Positions 8,470-16,685 are shown, counted from the stretch's first letter. The stretch is DNA of 64,000 bases from Sphingopyxis sp. JAI108 (GCF_013410105.1 NZ_JACCCJ010000002.1:513501-577500), one strand, 5' to 3'. Numbers and translations: made by a program. Notes: generated from the sequence alone by a model not told the origin.

Positions 8470-9252
8470 TCAGTTGAGCGCCACGAACCGCGCCATATCG
8501 TCGCGCGTCAAATATCGCACGTCGTCGAACGGCGTCGCGTTGGTCAGCGCATAAAAGGCCCGCGCCTTCGCGGCATCCATTCCCATTTCGCGGTAAAGCG
8601 CGAGATATTCGGCGTGGACCGGGTCGCTTGCCGGATAGTCGTTCGCCTCGCGCCCATATTCGTCGGCCCAGCTATGCACGCCGAATTCGGCGTCGGGCGC
8701 GGCGCGGCGCGTGACGCCGGCCAGCCACAGTTCGACCGCGCCCGACCGGATCGACCCGCCCGCGGGCACGACCGTTTCCATGCCCTGGCGCCGGATCGCC
8801 CGCGCAAGGATCAGATTGGCGTCCTCGTCGAGGCTGCCGGGGCAATCGACCATCTCGAGCCGCCTCAGCCCCGGAAAGGCCGCGAGCATCGCCGCGAACT
8901 GGCGCGGGGTCGCCGAGGTGACGTCGCCCGCCATGCGGACCGTCGCGCCGTCGATCACAGCGAAAGGCCCGAAGCGCGCTTTCGCATGGCCGAGCGTTGC
9001 GAGACTGGCCGCGGGCGCATAGCGACGCGCCGCTGCAAACTCCGCATCCTCGGCCAGCGCCTCGTCATCGAGCAGCGCCATATCCTCGTCGATATAGTCT
9101 GCGCCCTCTTCGTCGCCGGCATCCTCATAGGTCCACGTCACCGTCGTCGTCGTGATCGTCACAAGCTGCTGCGCCTGCGCCGGCGCGAACGCCAGCACCG
9201 ACGCCAAGGCGGCGACGATCAGGGTGCGAAGGAAGGCGGACGGCGAGATCAT
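8470..9252 (-). CDS. Secreted ClpP/crotonase-fold-like protein (COG3904 type)
   Basis: This 260-residue protein starts with a clear signal peptide ending APAQA. The mature part has an acidic stretch (residues 45-65) and then a domain reminiscent of COG3904 predicted periplasmic proteins, which share the ClpP/SppA core. It shows LEMVDCPGSLDEDANLI, then GGSIRSGAVELWLAGVTRR, where SGA sits where ClpP-type proteases place the nucleophile. AEFGVHSW supplies a candidate histidine. The C-terminal GMDAAKARAFYALTNATPFDDV fits the family. A periplasmic peptidase or a catalytically inactive relative are both possible; the assignment is by pattern, not by search. No operon partner is evident. Confidence 0.55.
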   Translation of the reverse strand: MISPSAFLRTLIVAALASVLAFAPAQAQQLVTITTTTVTWTYEDAGDEEGADYIDEDMALLDDEALAEDAEFAAARRYAPAASLATLGHAKARFGPFAVIDGATVRMAGDVTSATPRQFAAMLAAFPGLRRLEMVDCPGSLDEDANLILARAIRRQGMETVVPAGGSIRSGAVELWLAGVTRRAAPDAEFGVHSWADEYGREANDYPASDPVHAEYLALYREMGMDAAKARAFYALTNATPFDDVRYLTRDDMARFVALN

Positions 9253-9331
9253 GCGTCCGCCTTCGCGCGGGCGCGATGATCAAAGGACCAACAGGCAGCG
9301 TCAGCGCGCCGTTAACCCCGTTTCGGGACGC

Positions 9332-9985
9332 TCAATCGCGATCGGGCGCGCCGAGCGGGAAATAGGCGCGATACGGCCGCGCCTCCTCGACGCAGCGCGC
9401 GACCGCCGGATGCGCGAGCAATCGGGCGCGATAGGCGCGCAGATTCTCGCAGCCTTCCGGGATGGGATGAACCCAGTCGGCGTAGAACAGCGACGGGGCC
9501 GCCGCGCAGTCGGCCAGCGTGAAGCCATGCGGCGTCGCCCAGCCGCCGCCCGCCAGCTCCTTGTCGAGCCAGCCATAGACGGTATCGAGCGCCGCCTTCG
9601 ACTGGTCGACGATCATCGGCACATGATGGTCGGGCCCGCGGATCGCGTCGGCGACCACCGCCTGCATCCGGCCCATCACATGATTGTCGAAGATGCGGTC
9701 GAACAGCCGCACCTTCAGCGCCGCCTCGAAATCGGTGGGGATCATCCGCGGCTCGGACACCAGATGGTCGAGATATTCGATGATGATCGACGATTCGAAC
9801 CAGGGCACGCCATCGTGGACGAGCAGCGGGAACTGCCCCACCGGCCAATGCGCCTTCAGCTCGGGCATATGGCCGGGGAACGCCGGGTCGACCGAACGAT
9901 AGTCGAATTCGATCCCCTTCTCGTAAAGCGCGATCAGCGCCTTCCACGTATAGGAGGAAAAGGGGTGTCCGTAGAAGATCAGCAT
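9332..9985 (-). CDS. Glutathione S-transferase family protein (first of three)
   Basis: The 217-residue protein has an N-terminal thioredoxin-like GST domain starting MLIFYGHPFSSYTWKAL, with the G-site signature PLLVHDGVPWFESSIIIEYL. An all-helical C-terminal domain with FTLADCAAAPSLFYADW follows. It likely conjugates glutathione to electrophiles or peroxides in the cytoplasm; the substrate is unknown. The start at 9985 is chosen over 10015 because GGGAAGG lies at the proper distance and the fold begins there. It is the last gene of the long minus-strand run headed by TetR, 19 bp after a PhnB-like gene. Confidence 0.88.
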   Translation of the reverse strand: MLIFYGHPFSSYTWKALIALYEKGIEFDYRSVDPAFPGHMPELKAHWPVGQFPLLVHDGVPWFESSIIIEYLDHLVSEPRMIPTDFEAALKVRLFDRIFDNHVMGRMQAVVADAIRGPDHHVPMIVDQSKAALDTVYGWLDKELAGGGWATPHGFTLADCAAAPSLFYADWVHPIPEGCENLRAYRARLLAHPAVARCVEEARPYRAYFPLGAPDRD

Positions 9986-10004
9986 CGATTGCCTTCCCTG
10001 CGCG

Positions 10005-10511
10005 TCAGCCGGCACCGACGGCTTCGCCTTTCAGCGCCGCCTCGATCTTTGCGATGTCGATCTTCTTCATCGTCATCATCGCGTCCATCGCGCGCTTGGC
10101 TGCGGCGCGGTCCGGGTCGGTCATCGCGCGCGTCAGCGCGCGCGGGGTGATCTGCCAATTGACCCCCCATTTGTCCTTGCACCAGCCGCACATGCTTTCC
10201 TCGCCGCCATTACCCACGATCGCGTTCCAGTAGCGGTCGGTCTCTTCCTGCGTGTCGGTGTTGATCACGATCGAAAAGGCTTCGTCCGGCCGGAATGCCG
10301 GCCCGCCGTTGATCGCGATGAAGGGGATGCCCATCACGGTGAATTCGACCGTCAGCACATCGCCTTCCTTGCCGTCGGGATAGTCGCTCGGCGAGCGGGT
10401 GGCGGCGATGAATTCGCTGTCCGGAAAGGTCGCGGCATAGAATTTCGCCGCCGCCTCGGCGTCATGGTCGTACCACAGGCACATCGTCACCGGTTCGCTA
10501 CCGTTGCTCAT
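10005..10511 (-). CDS. VOC-fold PhnB-like protein (copy A)
   Basis: A 168-residue member of the PhnB/3-demethylubiquinone-9 3-methyltransferase-like branch of the vicinal oxygen chelate superfamily. MCLWYDHDAEAAAKFYAATF is the usual opening, and DTQEETDRYWNAIV with CGWCKDKWGVNWQITPRAL is the family core. The methyltransferase name in databases is misleading; no enzyme activity is established for these proteins. It is a tandem duplicate of the gene at 10537-11031, sharing long identical blocks in the second half. A good AAAGGAG lies before the ATG. The neighbours are glutathione transferase and VOC genes. Confidence 0.88.
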   Translation of the reverse strand: MSNGSEPVTMCLWYDHDAEAAAKFYAATFPDSEFIAATRSPSDYPDGKEGDVLTVEFTVMGIPFIAINGGPAFRPDEAFSIVINTDTQEETDRYWNAIVGNGGEESMCGWCKDKWGVNWQITPRALTRAMTDPDRAAAKRAMDAMMTMKKIDIAKIEAALKGEAVGAG

Positions 10512-10536
10512 GATCCGTCTCCTTTGCTCGCGGCGC

Positions 10537-11031
10537 TCAGACCACCGGTTCGCCGCGCACCGCGGCCTCGATCGTCGCGATGTCGATCTTCTTCATCCCC
10601 ATCATCGCCTCGAACGCGCGCTTGGCCGCGGCGCGGTCGCTGCCGGTCGTCGCGTCGGTGAGCGCGCGCGGGGTGATCTGCCACGACACGCCCCATTTGT
10701 CCTTGCACCAGCCGCACACGCTTTCCTGACCGCCATTGCCCACGATCGCGTTCCACAGCCGGTCGGTCTCCTCCTGCGTGTCGGTGTGGACCTGGAAGGA
10801 GAAGGCCTCGCTATGCTTGAAGATCGGCGGGCCGTTGAGCCCGACGCACGGCGTACCGAGCAGCGTGAACTCGACCGTCTGCACATCGCCCTCCTTGCCG
10901 CCCGGCGAATCCGCCGGCGCGCGGTTCACCGCGCCGACATGGCTGTCGGCAAAGGTCTTGGCATAAAAGGCCGCGGCCTCCTCGGCATCGCCTTCGTACC
11001 AGAGGCACAGGGTCATCGGGGTCTTCGTCAT
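10537..11031 (-). CDS. VOC-fold PhnB-like protein (copy B)
   Basis: A 164-residue paralogue of copy A. It begins TPMTLCLWYEGDAEEAAAFY and shares DTQEETDR, WNAIVGNGG and CGWCKDKWGV with it. The first half has diverged more (CVGLNGPPIFKHSEAFSFQV against FIAINGGPAFRPDEAFSIVI), suggesting different ligands in the cup of the VOC barrel. The leader AGGAGAGAGACG before the ATG is identical to that of the VOC gene at 11062-11853. Function is unknown; a role in binding or isomerising a small electrophilic metabolite is only an inference from the surrounding GST genes. Confidence 0.88.
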   Translation of the reverse strand: MTKTPMTLCLWYEGDAEEAAAFYAKTFADSHVGAVNRAPADSPGGKEGDVQTVEFTLLGTPCVGLNGPPIFKHSEAFSFQVHTDTQEETDRLWNAIVGNGGQESVCGWCKDKWGVSWQITPRALTDATTGSDRAAAKRAFEAMMGMKKIDIATIEAAVRGEPVV

Positions 11032-11061
11032 CGTCTCTCTCCTGAGTTTTCTTGGGGGGGA

Positions 11062-11853
11062 TTATGCTTTGCGCGGGCCGACGAAGCCGATCGGCGCACC
11101 CTCGGGGTCGATCGCGTTCATCGCATATTCGCCGCCGGGGATTTCCATCGGTTCGTTGGTGATGGTGCCGCCGTTCGCGGCCACCGCATCGCGCGCCCGG
11201 TCGATATCGTCGACGCCGATGTAGAAATTCCACACCGGCACCGGATAGCCCTCCATCAACGGCATCACCGCGCCCAGCCCGACATCGCCGCGCTGGATGA
11301 AGCGATAGGCGCCAAGCTCGCCCATCGGCATCTCGCCTTCCTGGCGCCAGCCGAAATGCTTTTTGTAAAAGGCGATGGCGCCGTCGGGGTCGCTCGTCGC
11401 AAGCTCGTTCCAGCGCATATGCTGCGCCCGATCGGCCGAAAACACGTCGCTTTCGCCGCCGCCCTCGGGCGGGATCGGGTCCATGATATAGAAGGGCGCG
11501 CCCTGCGGGTCGCTGACCATCGCGATGCGCCCGACGGGCAGGTCGGTCGCCGGCATGTGCACCGCGCCGCCATCGGCCTTGATCGCGTCGATCGCCTTGT
11601 CGACATCGGCGACATGCAGATAGCCGAGCCAGCCCGGCCGCGCCCCGCCCGCGATCATGTCGGCGTTCAGCGCCAGCACCCCGCCGGCGTTGCCGCCGTC
11701 GGCGCGCCCGATCATCCGATAATCCATGTCGCCCGCCGCCGGATCGCGCTCCGGCGCGATCGTCCAGCCGACCACCGCGCCGTAAAAGCGCGCCGCGCCC
11801 GCCGGGTCGGGGGTCATCAGTTCGTACCAGATGAAGTTCGATGCGTCGTTCAT
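11062..11853 (-). CDS. Two-domain VOC (glyoxalase-like) protein
   Basis: The 263-residue protein contains two glyoxalase/VOC modules in tandem. Module 1 (about 1-125) opens NFIWYELMTPDPAGAARFYG and ends GAPFYIMDP. Module 2 (about 140-260) opens MRWNELATSDPDGAIAFYKK and ends GAPIGFVGP. This layout matches the CFP-30B-like hydroxylase/VOC group common in actinobacteria and sphingomonads. Metal-dependent chemistry is possible, but ligand residues cannot be fixed from sequence alone. It is cotranscribed with the two PhnB-like genes downstream (30-bp gap) and DUF899 upstream (24-bp gap). A run of seven C residues (mRNA sense) follows its stop. Confidence 0.88.
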   Translation of the reverse strand: MNDASNFIWYELMTPDPAGAARFYGAVVGWTIAPERDPAAGDMDYRMIGRADGGNAGGVLALNADMIAGGARPGWLGYLHVADVDKAIDAIKADGGAVHMPATDLPVGRIAMVSDPQGAPFYIMDPIPPEGGGESDVFSADRAQHMRWNELATSDPDGAIAFYKKHFGWRQEGEMPMGELGAYRFIQRGDVGLGAVMPLMEGYPVPVWNFYIGVDDIDRARDAVAANGGTITNEPMEIPGGEYAMNAIDPEGAPIGFVGPRKA

Positions 11854-11877
11854 CGTCTCTCTCCTCGATCTTGATCG

Positions 11878-12594
11878 TCAGTAAGTCAGGCTCGGGAACC
11901 AGTCGCCGCGTCCTTCGGGCGTCATGTCGAGCAGCCCCCACAGCGGATCGACCAGGTCGCCCGCGCGGTGGTGCTGGCCGGGATCCTCGGGCGCATAGGC
12001 CATCTCGCTCGCCCAGACGTGGCGGATGACACCGCCATCGCGGTGAAAGACGTTGAAGATCGTCTCGTCCCAATTTTCGCCCGGCTTCATGCCATGCTCG
12101 GCGCGCTTGGCGTCGCTCAGCTTCGACGTGTCGCCGAAATAGTCGGCCGAATAACGCCCATCGACATCGGACAGGAAGACAAGGTGCGGCCAGCGCCGGT
12201 CCTTCGCCCAGGCTTCGAGCCGCGCGATCGGCGATTTCGCCACGACATAGAGCGGCGCCCGTTGCCCGACATGGCGCGCGCTGCCGTCGATCGCGTCGAG
12301 CATATGCGTGCAGCCGTTGCACGGCTTGTCGCGCTCGGGTCCGAACATGAAGCTTTGCAGGATGATGCTCGGCTTGCTGTCGAACAGCGCGGAGAGCGTC
12401 ACCCGCTCGGGCCGCTGATCGGCGCCGATCCGCTCGAAACCATAATCCTCGGGCACTTCGCCGCCGGGCGGCAGCGCGCGGCGTTTCGCCGCCACCGCCT
12501 CGATCTGCCGGCGCAGCGCGATCTCGTCGGCAAGCAACTCGGCGCGCGCCGCGCGATATTTCGGGCTCTCGTTCGGGAAGGACAGATGTTGCAT
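11878..12594 (-). CDS. DUF899 thioredoxin-like protein
   Basis: This 238-residue protein belongs to DUF899, a thioredoxin-like family of unknown function. Diagnostic pieces are RPERVTLSALFDSKPSIILQ, FGPERDKPCNGCTHMLDAID (a CNGC pair where redox cysteines would sit) and the end GHRA-type HHRAGDLVDPLWGLLDMTPE. It may reduce or bind thiol-reactive compounds, but this is not demonstrated. The start at 12594 is favoured by AAAGGAAAAG upstream. It lies 70 bp after the GFA gene and 24 bp before a two-domain VOC gene, within the TetR-headed run. Confidence 0.87.
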   Translation of the reverse strand: MQHLSFPNESPKYRAARAELLADEIALRRQIEAVAAKRRALPPGGEVPEDYGFERIGADQRPERVTLSALFDSKPSIILQSFMFGPERDKPCNGCTHMLDAIDGSARHVGQRAPLYVVAKSPIARLEAWAKDRRWPHLVFLSDVDGRYSADYFGDTSKLSDAKRAEHGMKPGENWDETIFNVFHRDGGVIRHVWASEMAYAPEDPGQHHRAGDLVDPLWGLLDMTPEGRGDWFPSLTY

Positions 12595-12664
12595 GTCTTT
12601 TCCTTTCATTCCGGGGAGGGGGTGGCGTTGATATCGAGCATCTCGACGCGCTCGACGCTTCTGC

Positions 12665-13222
12665 TCACCCTGCATATCCCTTCGTCGTTTCGATCGGCGG
12701 GGCGCGAAAGTCCATCGCCGCCCATGCCGTCAGCAGCCGCCACATGAATTTGCCCGACGGCGTGCGGTAATTGGGGATGTCGCCCGGCAATTCGGTGCCG
12801 TCCGGCCGGTCACCGACGATCGTCCGCATTTCGGCCGCCGGCCGCTCTTCTGCGGCGATGCGGTCCGAATAGACGCTGAGCCAATGCCCCTTGGTGAATT
12901 CGAGCGCGATCGGCGCGTGACAGCATCGCGCGACAAAGCGCCGCGTGGGCGACTCGGGGGTCAGCCGATGCTCGTCGAGCCGGTCCGATCCCGACAGCCA
13001 TTCGATCCGGTCCTTGCGCATCAGGACATAGGGCGTGCCGCCATCGGCGCCGACGACCTCCGGCGCGCCGGGCACGGCCGCGAAACGCCGGCCCGCTTGC
13101 TGGCAGCTCTGGCAGTAACAGGTCGCCGCAACGATCGGCTTGCCGCTCAGCTCCAGCGTCACCGCGCCGCACCGGCACGATGCGGTGCGCTTGATATCGC
13201 GATCGTCGGTCCCGGCCGTCAC
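12665..13222 (-). CDS. GFA-family protein (CENP-V/GFA fold)
   Basis: A 185-residue protein of the glutathione-dependent formaldehyde-activating enzyme (GFA) family, which binds zinc. The structural and catalytic zinc ligands are visible as SCRCGAVTLEL and TCYCQSCQQAG, with later cysteines in FVARCCHAP. GFA was first linked to S-hydroxymethylglutathione formation, though many homologues have unknown substrates. The start is a GTG at 13222 that overlaps the TGA of the preceding GST gene by four bases, so translation is coupled. That coupling supports a glutathione-related role. Confidence 0.85.
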   Translation of the reverse strand: MTAGTDDRDIKRTASCRCGAVTLELSGKPIVAATCYCQSCQQAGRRFAAVPGAPEVVGADGGTPYVLMRKDRIEWLSGSDRLDEHRLTPESPTRRFVARCCHAPIALEFTKGHWLSVYSDRIAAEERPAAEMRTIVGDRPDGTELPGDIPNYRTPSGKFMWRLLTAWAAMDFRAPPIETTKGYAG

Positions 13223-13863
13223 GCCGATGCCTCCAGCGCGGCCATCGCCTCGGCGATCCTCACCGGCGCCTTGGGGCGCGCGTACATCGCATCCAGATAG
13301 GCGCGGAGCGCGGGGGCGTCGCCCAGCAGTCCTTCCTCCCGCGCCCAGTCGAGGGTGAAGGCGGCGTTGAAATCGGCCACCGTGACCTGCTCGCCGACGA
13401 CGAAGTCGCGCCCCTGCATATGCTGCTCGAACACCGCGACCATGCGCTCGCCGTCGCGCTTCGCCAGCGCGATTTCGTCGTCCGATTTCTCGTCCGCCGC
13501 ATAGAGGAAGCTATGCAGCGCGATCCGCCACAGCGGTGCTTCGATCTCGGTCATCAGGAAGAACAGCCAGTGATACATCAGGCCGCGGCCTTCCGGTGCA
13601 TCGGGGATCAGCCCGCCGCCCGGGAAGCGGTCGCCATATTTGTCGGCGAGATAGAGCTGGATCGCGGCGGACTCGCTCACCACCAGGTCGCCGTCGACCA
13701 GCACCGGCAGCTTTGCCGCCGGGTTGAGCGCGAGGAACTCGGGCGTCCGCTGCTCGCCGGCGCCCAGATCGACCGGGATCATTTCATGCGGCAGGTCGAG
13801 CTCGTTCAGCAGCCACAGCGCGCGCAGCGCGCGGGTGGGGGGCGTGCCATAAAGTTTGATCAT
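13219..13863 (-). CDS. Glutathione S-transferase family protein (second of three)
   Basis: The 214-residue protein begins MIKLYGTPPTRALRALWLLN, the N-terminal thioredoxin-like domain. It contains the glutathione-binding KLPVLVDGDLVVSESAAIQL and a helical domain with GEQVTVADFNAAFTLDW. The start at 13863 is preceded by GAAAGGACG; an upstream extension would run through the intergenic repeat and is rejected. Its stop overlaps the GTG of the GFA gene. Upstream, a 158-bp gap filled with a palindromic repeat separates it from the double DUF1428 gene, so the run could be split into two transcripts here. Confidence 0.9.
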   Translation of the reverse strand: MIKLYGTPPTRALRALWLLNELDLPHEMIPVDLGAGEQRTPEFLALNPAAKLPVLVDGDLVVSESAAIQLYLADKYGDRFPGGGLIPDAPEGRGLMYHWLFFLMTEIEAPLWRIALHSFLYAADEKSDDEIALAKRDGERMVAVFEQHMQGRDFVVGEQVTVADFNAAFTLDWAREEGLLGDAPALRAYLDAMYARPKAPVRIAEAMAALEASA

Positions 13864-13883
13864 CTTGTCGTCGTCCTTTCGCT

Positions 13884-14012
13884 CCTCCCTGTGGCGCAGC
13901 CATGGGGAGGTGGCAGCGGCGAAGCCGCTGACGGAGGGGCAATGGCGCGAGGTCGCGGCCCCTCCACCATCCTTCGGATGGTCCGCCTCCCCACCGCTTC
14001 GCGGCAGGGAGG
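13884..14012. repeat. Composite palindromic intergenic repeat (~130 bp)
   Basis: The ends CCTCCCTG (13884-13891) and CAGGGAGG (14005-14012) are perfect inverted copies. The match continues imperfectly inward (CATGGGGAGG against CCTCCCCACCG). Inside are further small hairpins, for example GCAGCGGC/GCCGCTG and CCATCC/GGATGG. It has no open reading frame of its own and fills nearly the whole gap between the DUF1428 and GST genes. It looks like a MITE-like or dispersed palindromic element and could form a long RNA stem. Confidence 0.7.
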
Positions 14013-14021
14013 AACAGAGCA

Positions 14022-14741
14022 TCACGCCTCGACGATCGGCTCGAATCCGCCATAGATCATGCGCGCGCCGTCGAACGGGTTGGTCGCAGGATCATGCTTC
14101 ATCCGCTCGTCGGTCATCATCTTTTCCCAGCCGGCGACCCGCGCTTCCTTGCTCGGCCATTCGACCCAGCTATAGACGATGCTCTCGCCGTCCTTCTTGT
14201 GCGCGGCGCGGGCATAATCGGTGACCTTGCCGTCGGGGACATCGTCGCTCCACGCCTCGACGACGCGCGTCGCGCCATAATCGATGAAAACGGCCGACAT
14301 CTTCTGCGCCAGCTTGCGATAGGCTTCCTTGTTGCCGTCGGGGACGGGGACGATATAGCCGTCGGCATAGCCGAGCTTGCCTTCAGCGCGCTCGTCGACG
14401 ATCGAATCGAAGCCACCATAGATCATCCGCATTCCATCGAACGGCATGGTTTCGCCCATATTCTTCATCCGCGGGTCGCTGCGCATCTTCGCGTTTGCGG
14501 CATCGCGCGTCGCCTTGTCGGGATATTCGAACCAGCTGAACACGACGGTTTCGTCGGGTTTCGCCTGCACTGCGCCCTTGAAGTCGTTCACCTTGCCGTC
14601 GGGGACGTCGTCGCCCCAGCATTCGACCATGCGCGTCACGCCGAATTCCTTGAACAGCGGCGCCGCGTCGGCCGCATGCTTGTAATAAACATCCTTGTTG
14701 GCGGTGGGCACCGCGGCGACAAATCCTTCTACATAGGTCAT
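14022..14741 (-). CDS. Tandem double DUF1428 protein
   Basis: DUF1428 is a dimeric alpha+beta-barrel domain of about 115 residues with unknown function. This 239-residue protein holds two copies. Copy 1 starts YVEGFVAAVPTANKDVYYKH and ends PFDGMRMIYGGF. Copy 2 starts YADGYIVPVPDGNKEAYRKL and ends PFDGARMIYGGFEPIV. Both share the WxDDVPDGKV motif. The family is usually one domain per chain, so this is an internal duplication that would give a pseudo-dimer. AAGGAGAGAG precedes the ATG. It lies 32 bp after a GST gene in the TetR-headed run. Confidence 0.9.
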   Translation of the reverse strand: MTYVEGFVAAVPTANKDVYYKHAADAAPLFKEFGVTRMVECWGDDVPDGKVNDFKGAVQAKPDETVVFSWFEYPDKATRDAANAKMRSDPRMKNMGETMPFDGMRMIYGGFDSIVDERAEGKLGYADGYIVPVPDGNKEAYRKLAQKMSAVFIDYGATRVVEAWSDDVPDGKVTDYARAAHKKDGESIVYSWVEWPSKEARVAGWEKMMTDERMKHDPATNPFDGARMIYGGFEPIVEA

Positions 14742-14773
14742 CTTCTCTCTCCTTCGGGGGGTTGGAGTCGTTT

Positions 14774-15445
14774 TCAGGCGGGCGGACCCGCCTCTTCGCT
14801 GAACGCGGCAAGCTGCGCCGCCAGCGCCTTCTGGAACGCCGGACGCGCGAGGCAGCGGTCGAGATAGGCCTGCAATCGCGGCTGCTCGGCGATCAGCCCG
14901 GCCTCGACGCCTTCGCGCAGCACGGTCGCCATCGCGATGTCGGCGACCGTGAAGTCATCGACCAGATATTGCTTGTCGCCCATCGCGTCGTTGAGGCGGC
15001 CCAGCCGGCCCTGGATGAACTCGATCAGGCTCGGGCGGCGCAGCTTCGCCCATTCCTCGTCTTTCGCGAACAGATCGACATTGCCCAGCTCGAACAGCAT
15101 CGGCTCGACGCTGTTATAGGCGGCGAACAACCAGGCGAGCGTGCTCGCGCGCGTCTGGGGATCGCGCGGCATCAGGCGCGCGTCCTTTTCCGCGAGGTGG
15201 AGCAGGATCGCGCCGCTTTCGAACAATCGCACGCCATTGTCGCACAGCACGGGGACCTGCCCCCACGGCTGGAACAGGAAATGGTCGGCGGGGCGGTTGA
15301 TCGCGCTGATCAGATGTTCGGCATAATCGAGGCCGATTTCCTCGCACGCCCAGCGCGGGCGCAGGTCGCGGACATAGCCGCGCGCGAAGTCGGGAACCCA
15401 GTCGAAGGCGGTGACTTCAAGCTTGCTCTCGGGATTGACGGGCAT
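14774..15445 (-). CDS. Glutathione S-transferase family protein (third of three)
   Basis: A 223-residue GST-fold protein. The N-terminal domain includes RWACEEIGLDYAEHLISAIN and the glutathione-binding GQVPVLCDNGVRLFESGAIL. The C-terminal domain includes YLVDDFTVADIAMATVLREG and ARPAFQKALAAQLAAF. It differs strongly from the two other GSTs in this run, so the three are unlikely to be recent duplicates. A cytoplasmic conjugation or peroxidase role is inferred from family. GAGAGGAG precedes the ATG. A run of six C residues (mRNA sense) lies between it and the upstream hydrolase gene. Confidence 0.9.
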   Translation of the reverse strand: MPVNPESKLEVTAFDWVPDFARGYVRDLRPRWACEEIGLDYAEHLISAINRPADHFLFQPWGQVPVLCDNGVRLFESGAILLHLAEKDARLMPRDPQTRASTLAWLFAAYNSVEPMLFELGNVDLFAKDEEWAKLRRPSLIEFIQGRLGRLNDAMGDKQYLVDDFTVADIAMATVLREGVEAGLIAEQPRLQAYLDRCLARPAFQKALAAQLAAFSEEAGPPA

Positions 15446-15476
15446 GGGGAACTCCTCTCGCTTTTCTTGTGGGGGG

Positions 15477-16433
15477 TCAAAAGGACGGCGGCGGCGGCGC
15501 CTTGTCGTCGAGAAAGGGCACGACCATCGCCGTGATCGCCGGGATTTCGCCCATGATCCCGATGTGCGAGGTCGCGGGCAGGATCGCGAGGCGCGCCTTC
15601 GGCGCCGCGGTCAGGAAACCCTGCGTCGCGGCGGCGACGTCGCCGCCGCCGCGCAGCTTGAACAGGGCGATCGCATGGTCGAGCGTCACGCCGTCGGCGT
15701 CGCCGATGATCACCATCGTCTTGCCGGGGATTGCGCGGACGGCGGCGTCGGACCAGCCGAACGGTGTCGCGTCGAGCGACTTGATGTTCGCGACGAGCGT
15801 CGGGAATTTGTCGGGCGCGGGCGACAGGCGCCGATATTCGGTGTCGATCGGGCTGCCCGCGAAGATGTCGGGGGTCAATTTGGCGATGCCCGCCAGCACT
15901 TCGGGATACCAGCCTTCGAGGCGCGAGGTCGCCGACAGGATGACCTGCTTGCCGACCTTGTCGGGATGCCCGACCGCCAGCGCGACCGCGGTCGAACCGC
16001 CCATTGAATAGCCGAGCACGTCGGCCTTTGCGACGCCGAGCTTGTCGAGCACGGTGGCGGCATCGTCGGCCATGCGATCATAGCTCAGCGGCGTGTCGAC
16101 GCCGCCCGAACGGCCATGGCCGCGCGCATCGATCGCGATCACCGGCCGCGATGCGGCGAGCGGGTCGATCAGCGGTTTCATCGCGTCGGCGGACATGAAG
16201 GCGCCGTGCAGGATCAGCAGCGGAGTGCGGCCCGATGCAAGGTCGCCGTGCACCTGATAATGGATCGCGGCGCCGGCGACATCGACATGCCCGCTTTGCC
16301 CGGCCCTCGCGGCCGGTTGGCTCGCGCCGGGGGTTTGCGCCGCCGCGGGCTGCGCCGCTGCTGCGATCGTCGCCGCGACCGCGATCATCGCGAAGGCGGA
16401 GGCAAGCGCGGGGAGGGGAGAGCGTCGGGTCAT
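15477..16433 (-). CDS. Exported alpha/beta-fold hydrolase
   Basis: The 318-residue protein has a signal peptide (hydrophobic A-rich run ending PAAAQT). An alpha/beta hydrolase domain starts near residue 48 (VDVAGAAIHYQVHG). The oxyanion region is LLILHGAFMSADAM, and the nucleophile elbow is GYSMGGS with Ser near residue 147. The acid is likely in VIIGDADGVTL and the His in LPATSHIGIMGE. It is probably a periplasmic esterase or lactonase of unknown substrate. It is the only clearly exported member of this run apart from the membrane DoxX-like protein. Confidence 0.88.
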   Translation of the reverse strand: MTRRSPLPALASAFAMIAVAATIAAAAQPAAAQTPGASQPAARAGQSGHVDVAGAAIHYQVHGDLASGRTPLLILHGAFMSADAMKPLIDPLAASRPVIAIDARGHGRSGGVDTPLSYDRMADDAATVLDKLGVAKADVLGYSMGGSTAVALAVGHPDKVGKQVILSATSRLEGWYPEVLAGIAKLTPDIFAGSPIDTEYRRLSPAPDKFPTLVANIKSLDATPFGWSDAAVRAIPGKTMVIIGDADGVTLDHAIALFKLRGGGDVAAATQGFLTAAPKARLAILPATSHIGIMGEIPAITAMVVPFLDDKAPPPPSF

Positions 16434-16463
16434 CGAATCATCCTCTTGTTGACTAGACGGCGC

Positions 16464-16682
16464 CTAGGCGCGTTTGCCTTTGAAATAGGCGACGAGGCCC
16501 ATCGCGTGGCCGTGGCCGAGGTCGAAATCGGCTTTCAGCCAGTCGATGACCTGTCCCGCCTTCACCCCGGACGCGAGGCCCTTTTCGTCGGCGAGGCCCT
16601 TGTCGATCGCCAGCGCGTGGAGCGCGGCGGGCGACTGGCCCGTCTTGGCTTCGATATTGGTCATATAGGCCTGGAAACTCAT
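16464..16682 (-). CDS. DUF4287 small protein
   Basis: A 72-residue cytoplasmic protein that matches DUF4287, beginning MSFQAYMTNIEAKTGQSP and ending GHGHAMGLVAYFKGKR. Proteins of this kind are short helical polypeptides of unknown function, often encoded beside VOC, GST and DUF1801-type genes. Here the gene starts 3 bp after the DoxX-like stop codon and uses GGGAGGG within the end of that gene, so the two are translationally close. The α/β hydrolase gene follows 30 bp later. Confidence 0.82.
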   Translation of the reverse strand: MSFQAYMTNIEAKTGQSPAALHALAIDKGLADEKGLASGVKAGQVIDWLKADFDLGHGHAMGLVAYFKGKRA

Positions 16683-16685
16683 CGC

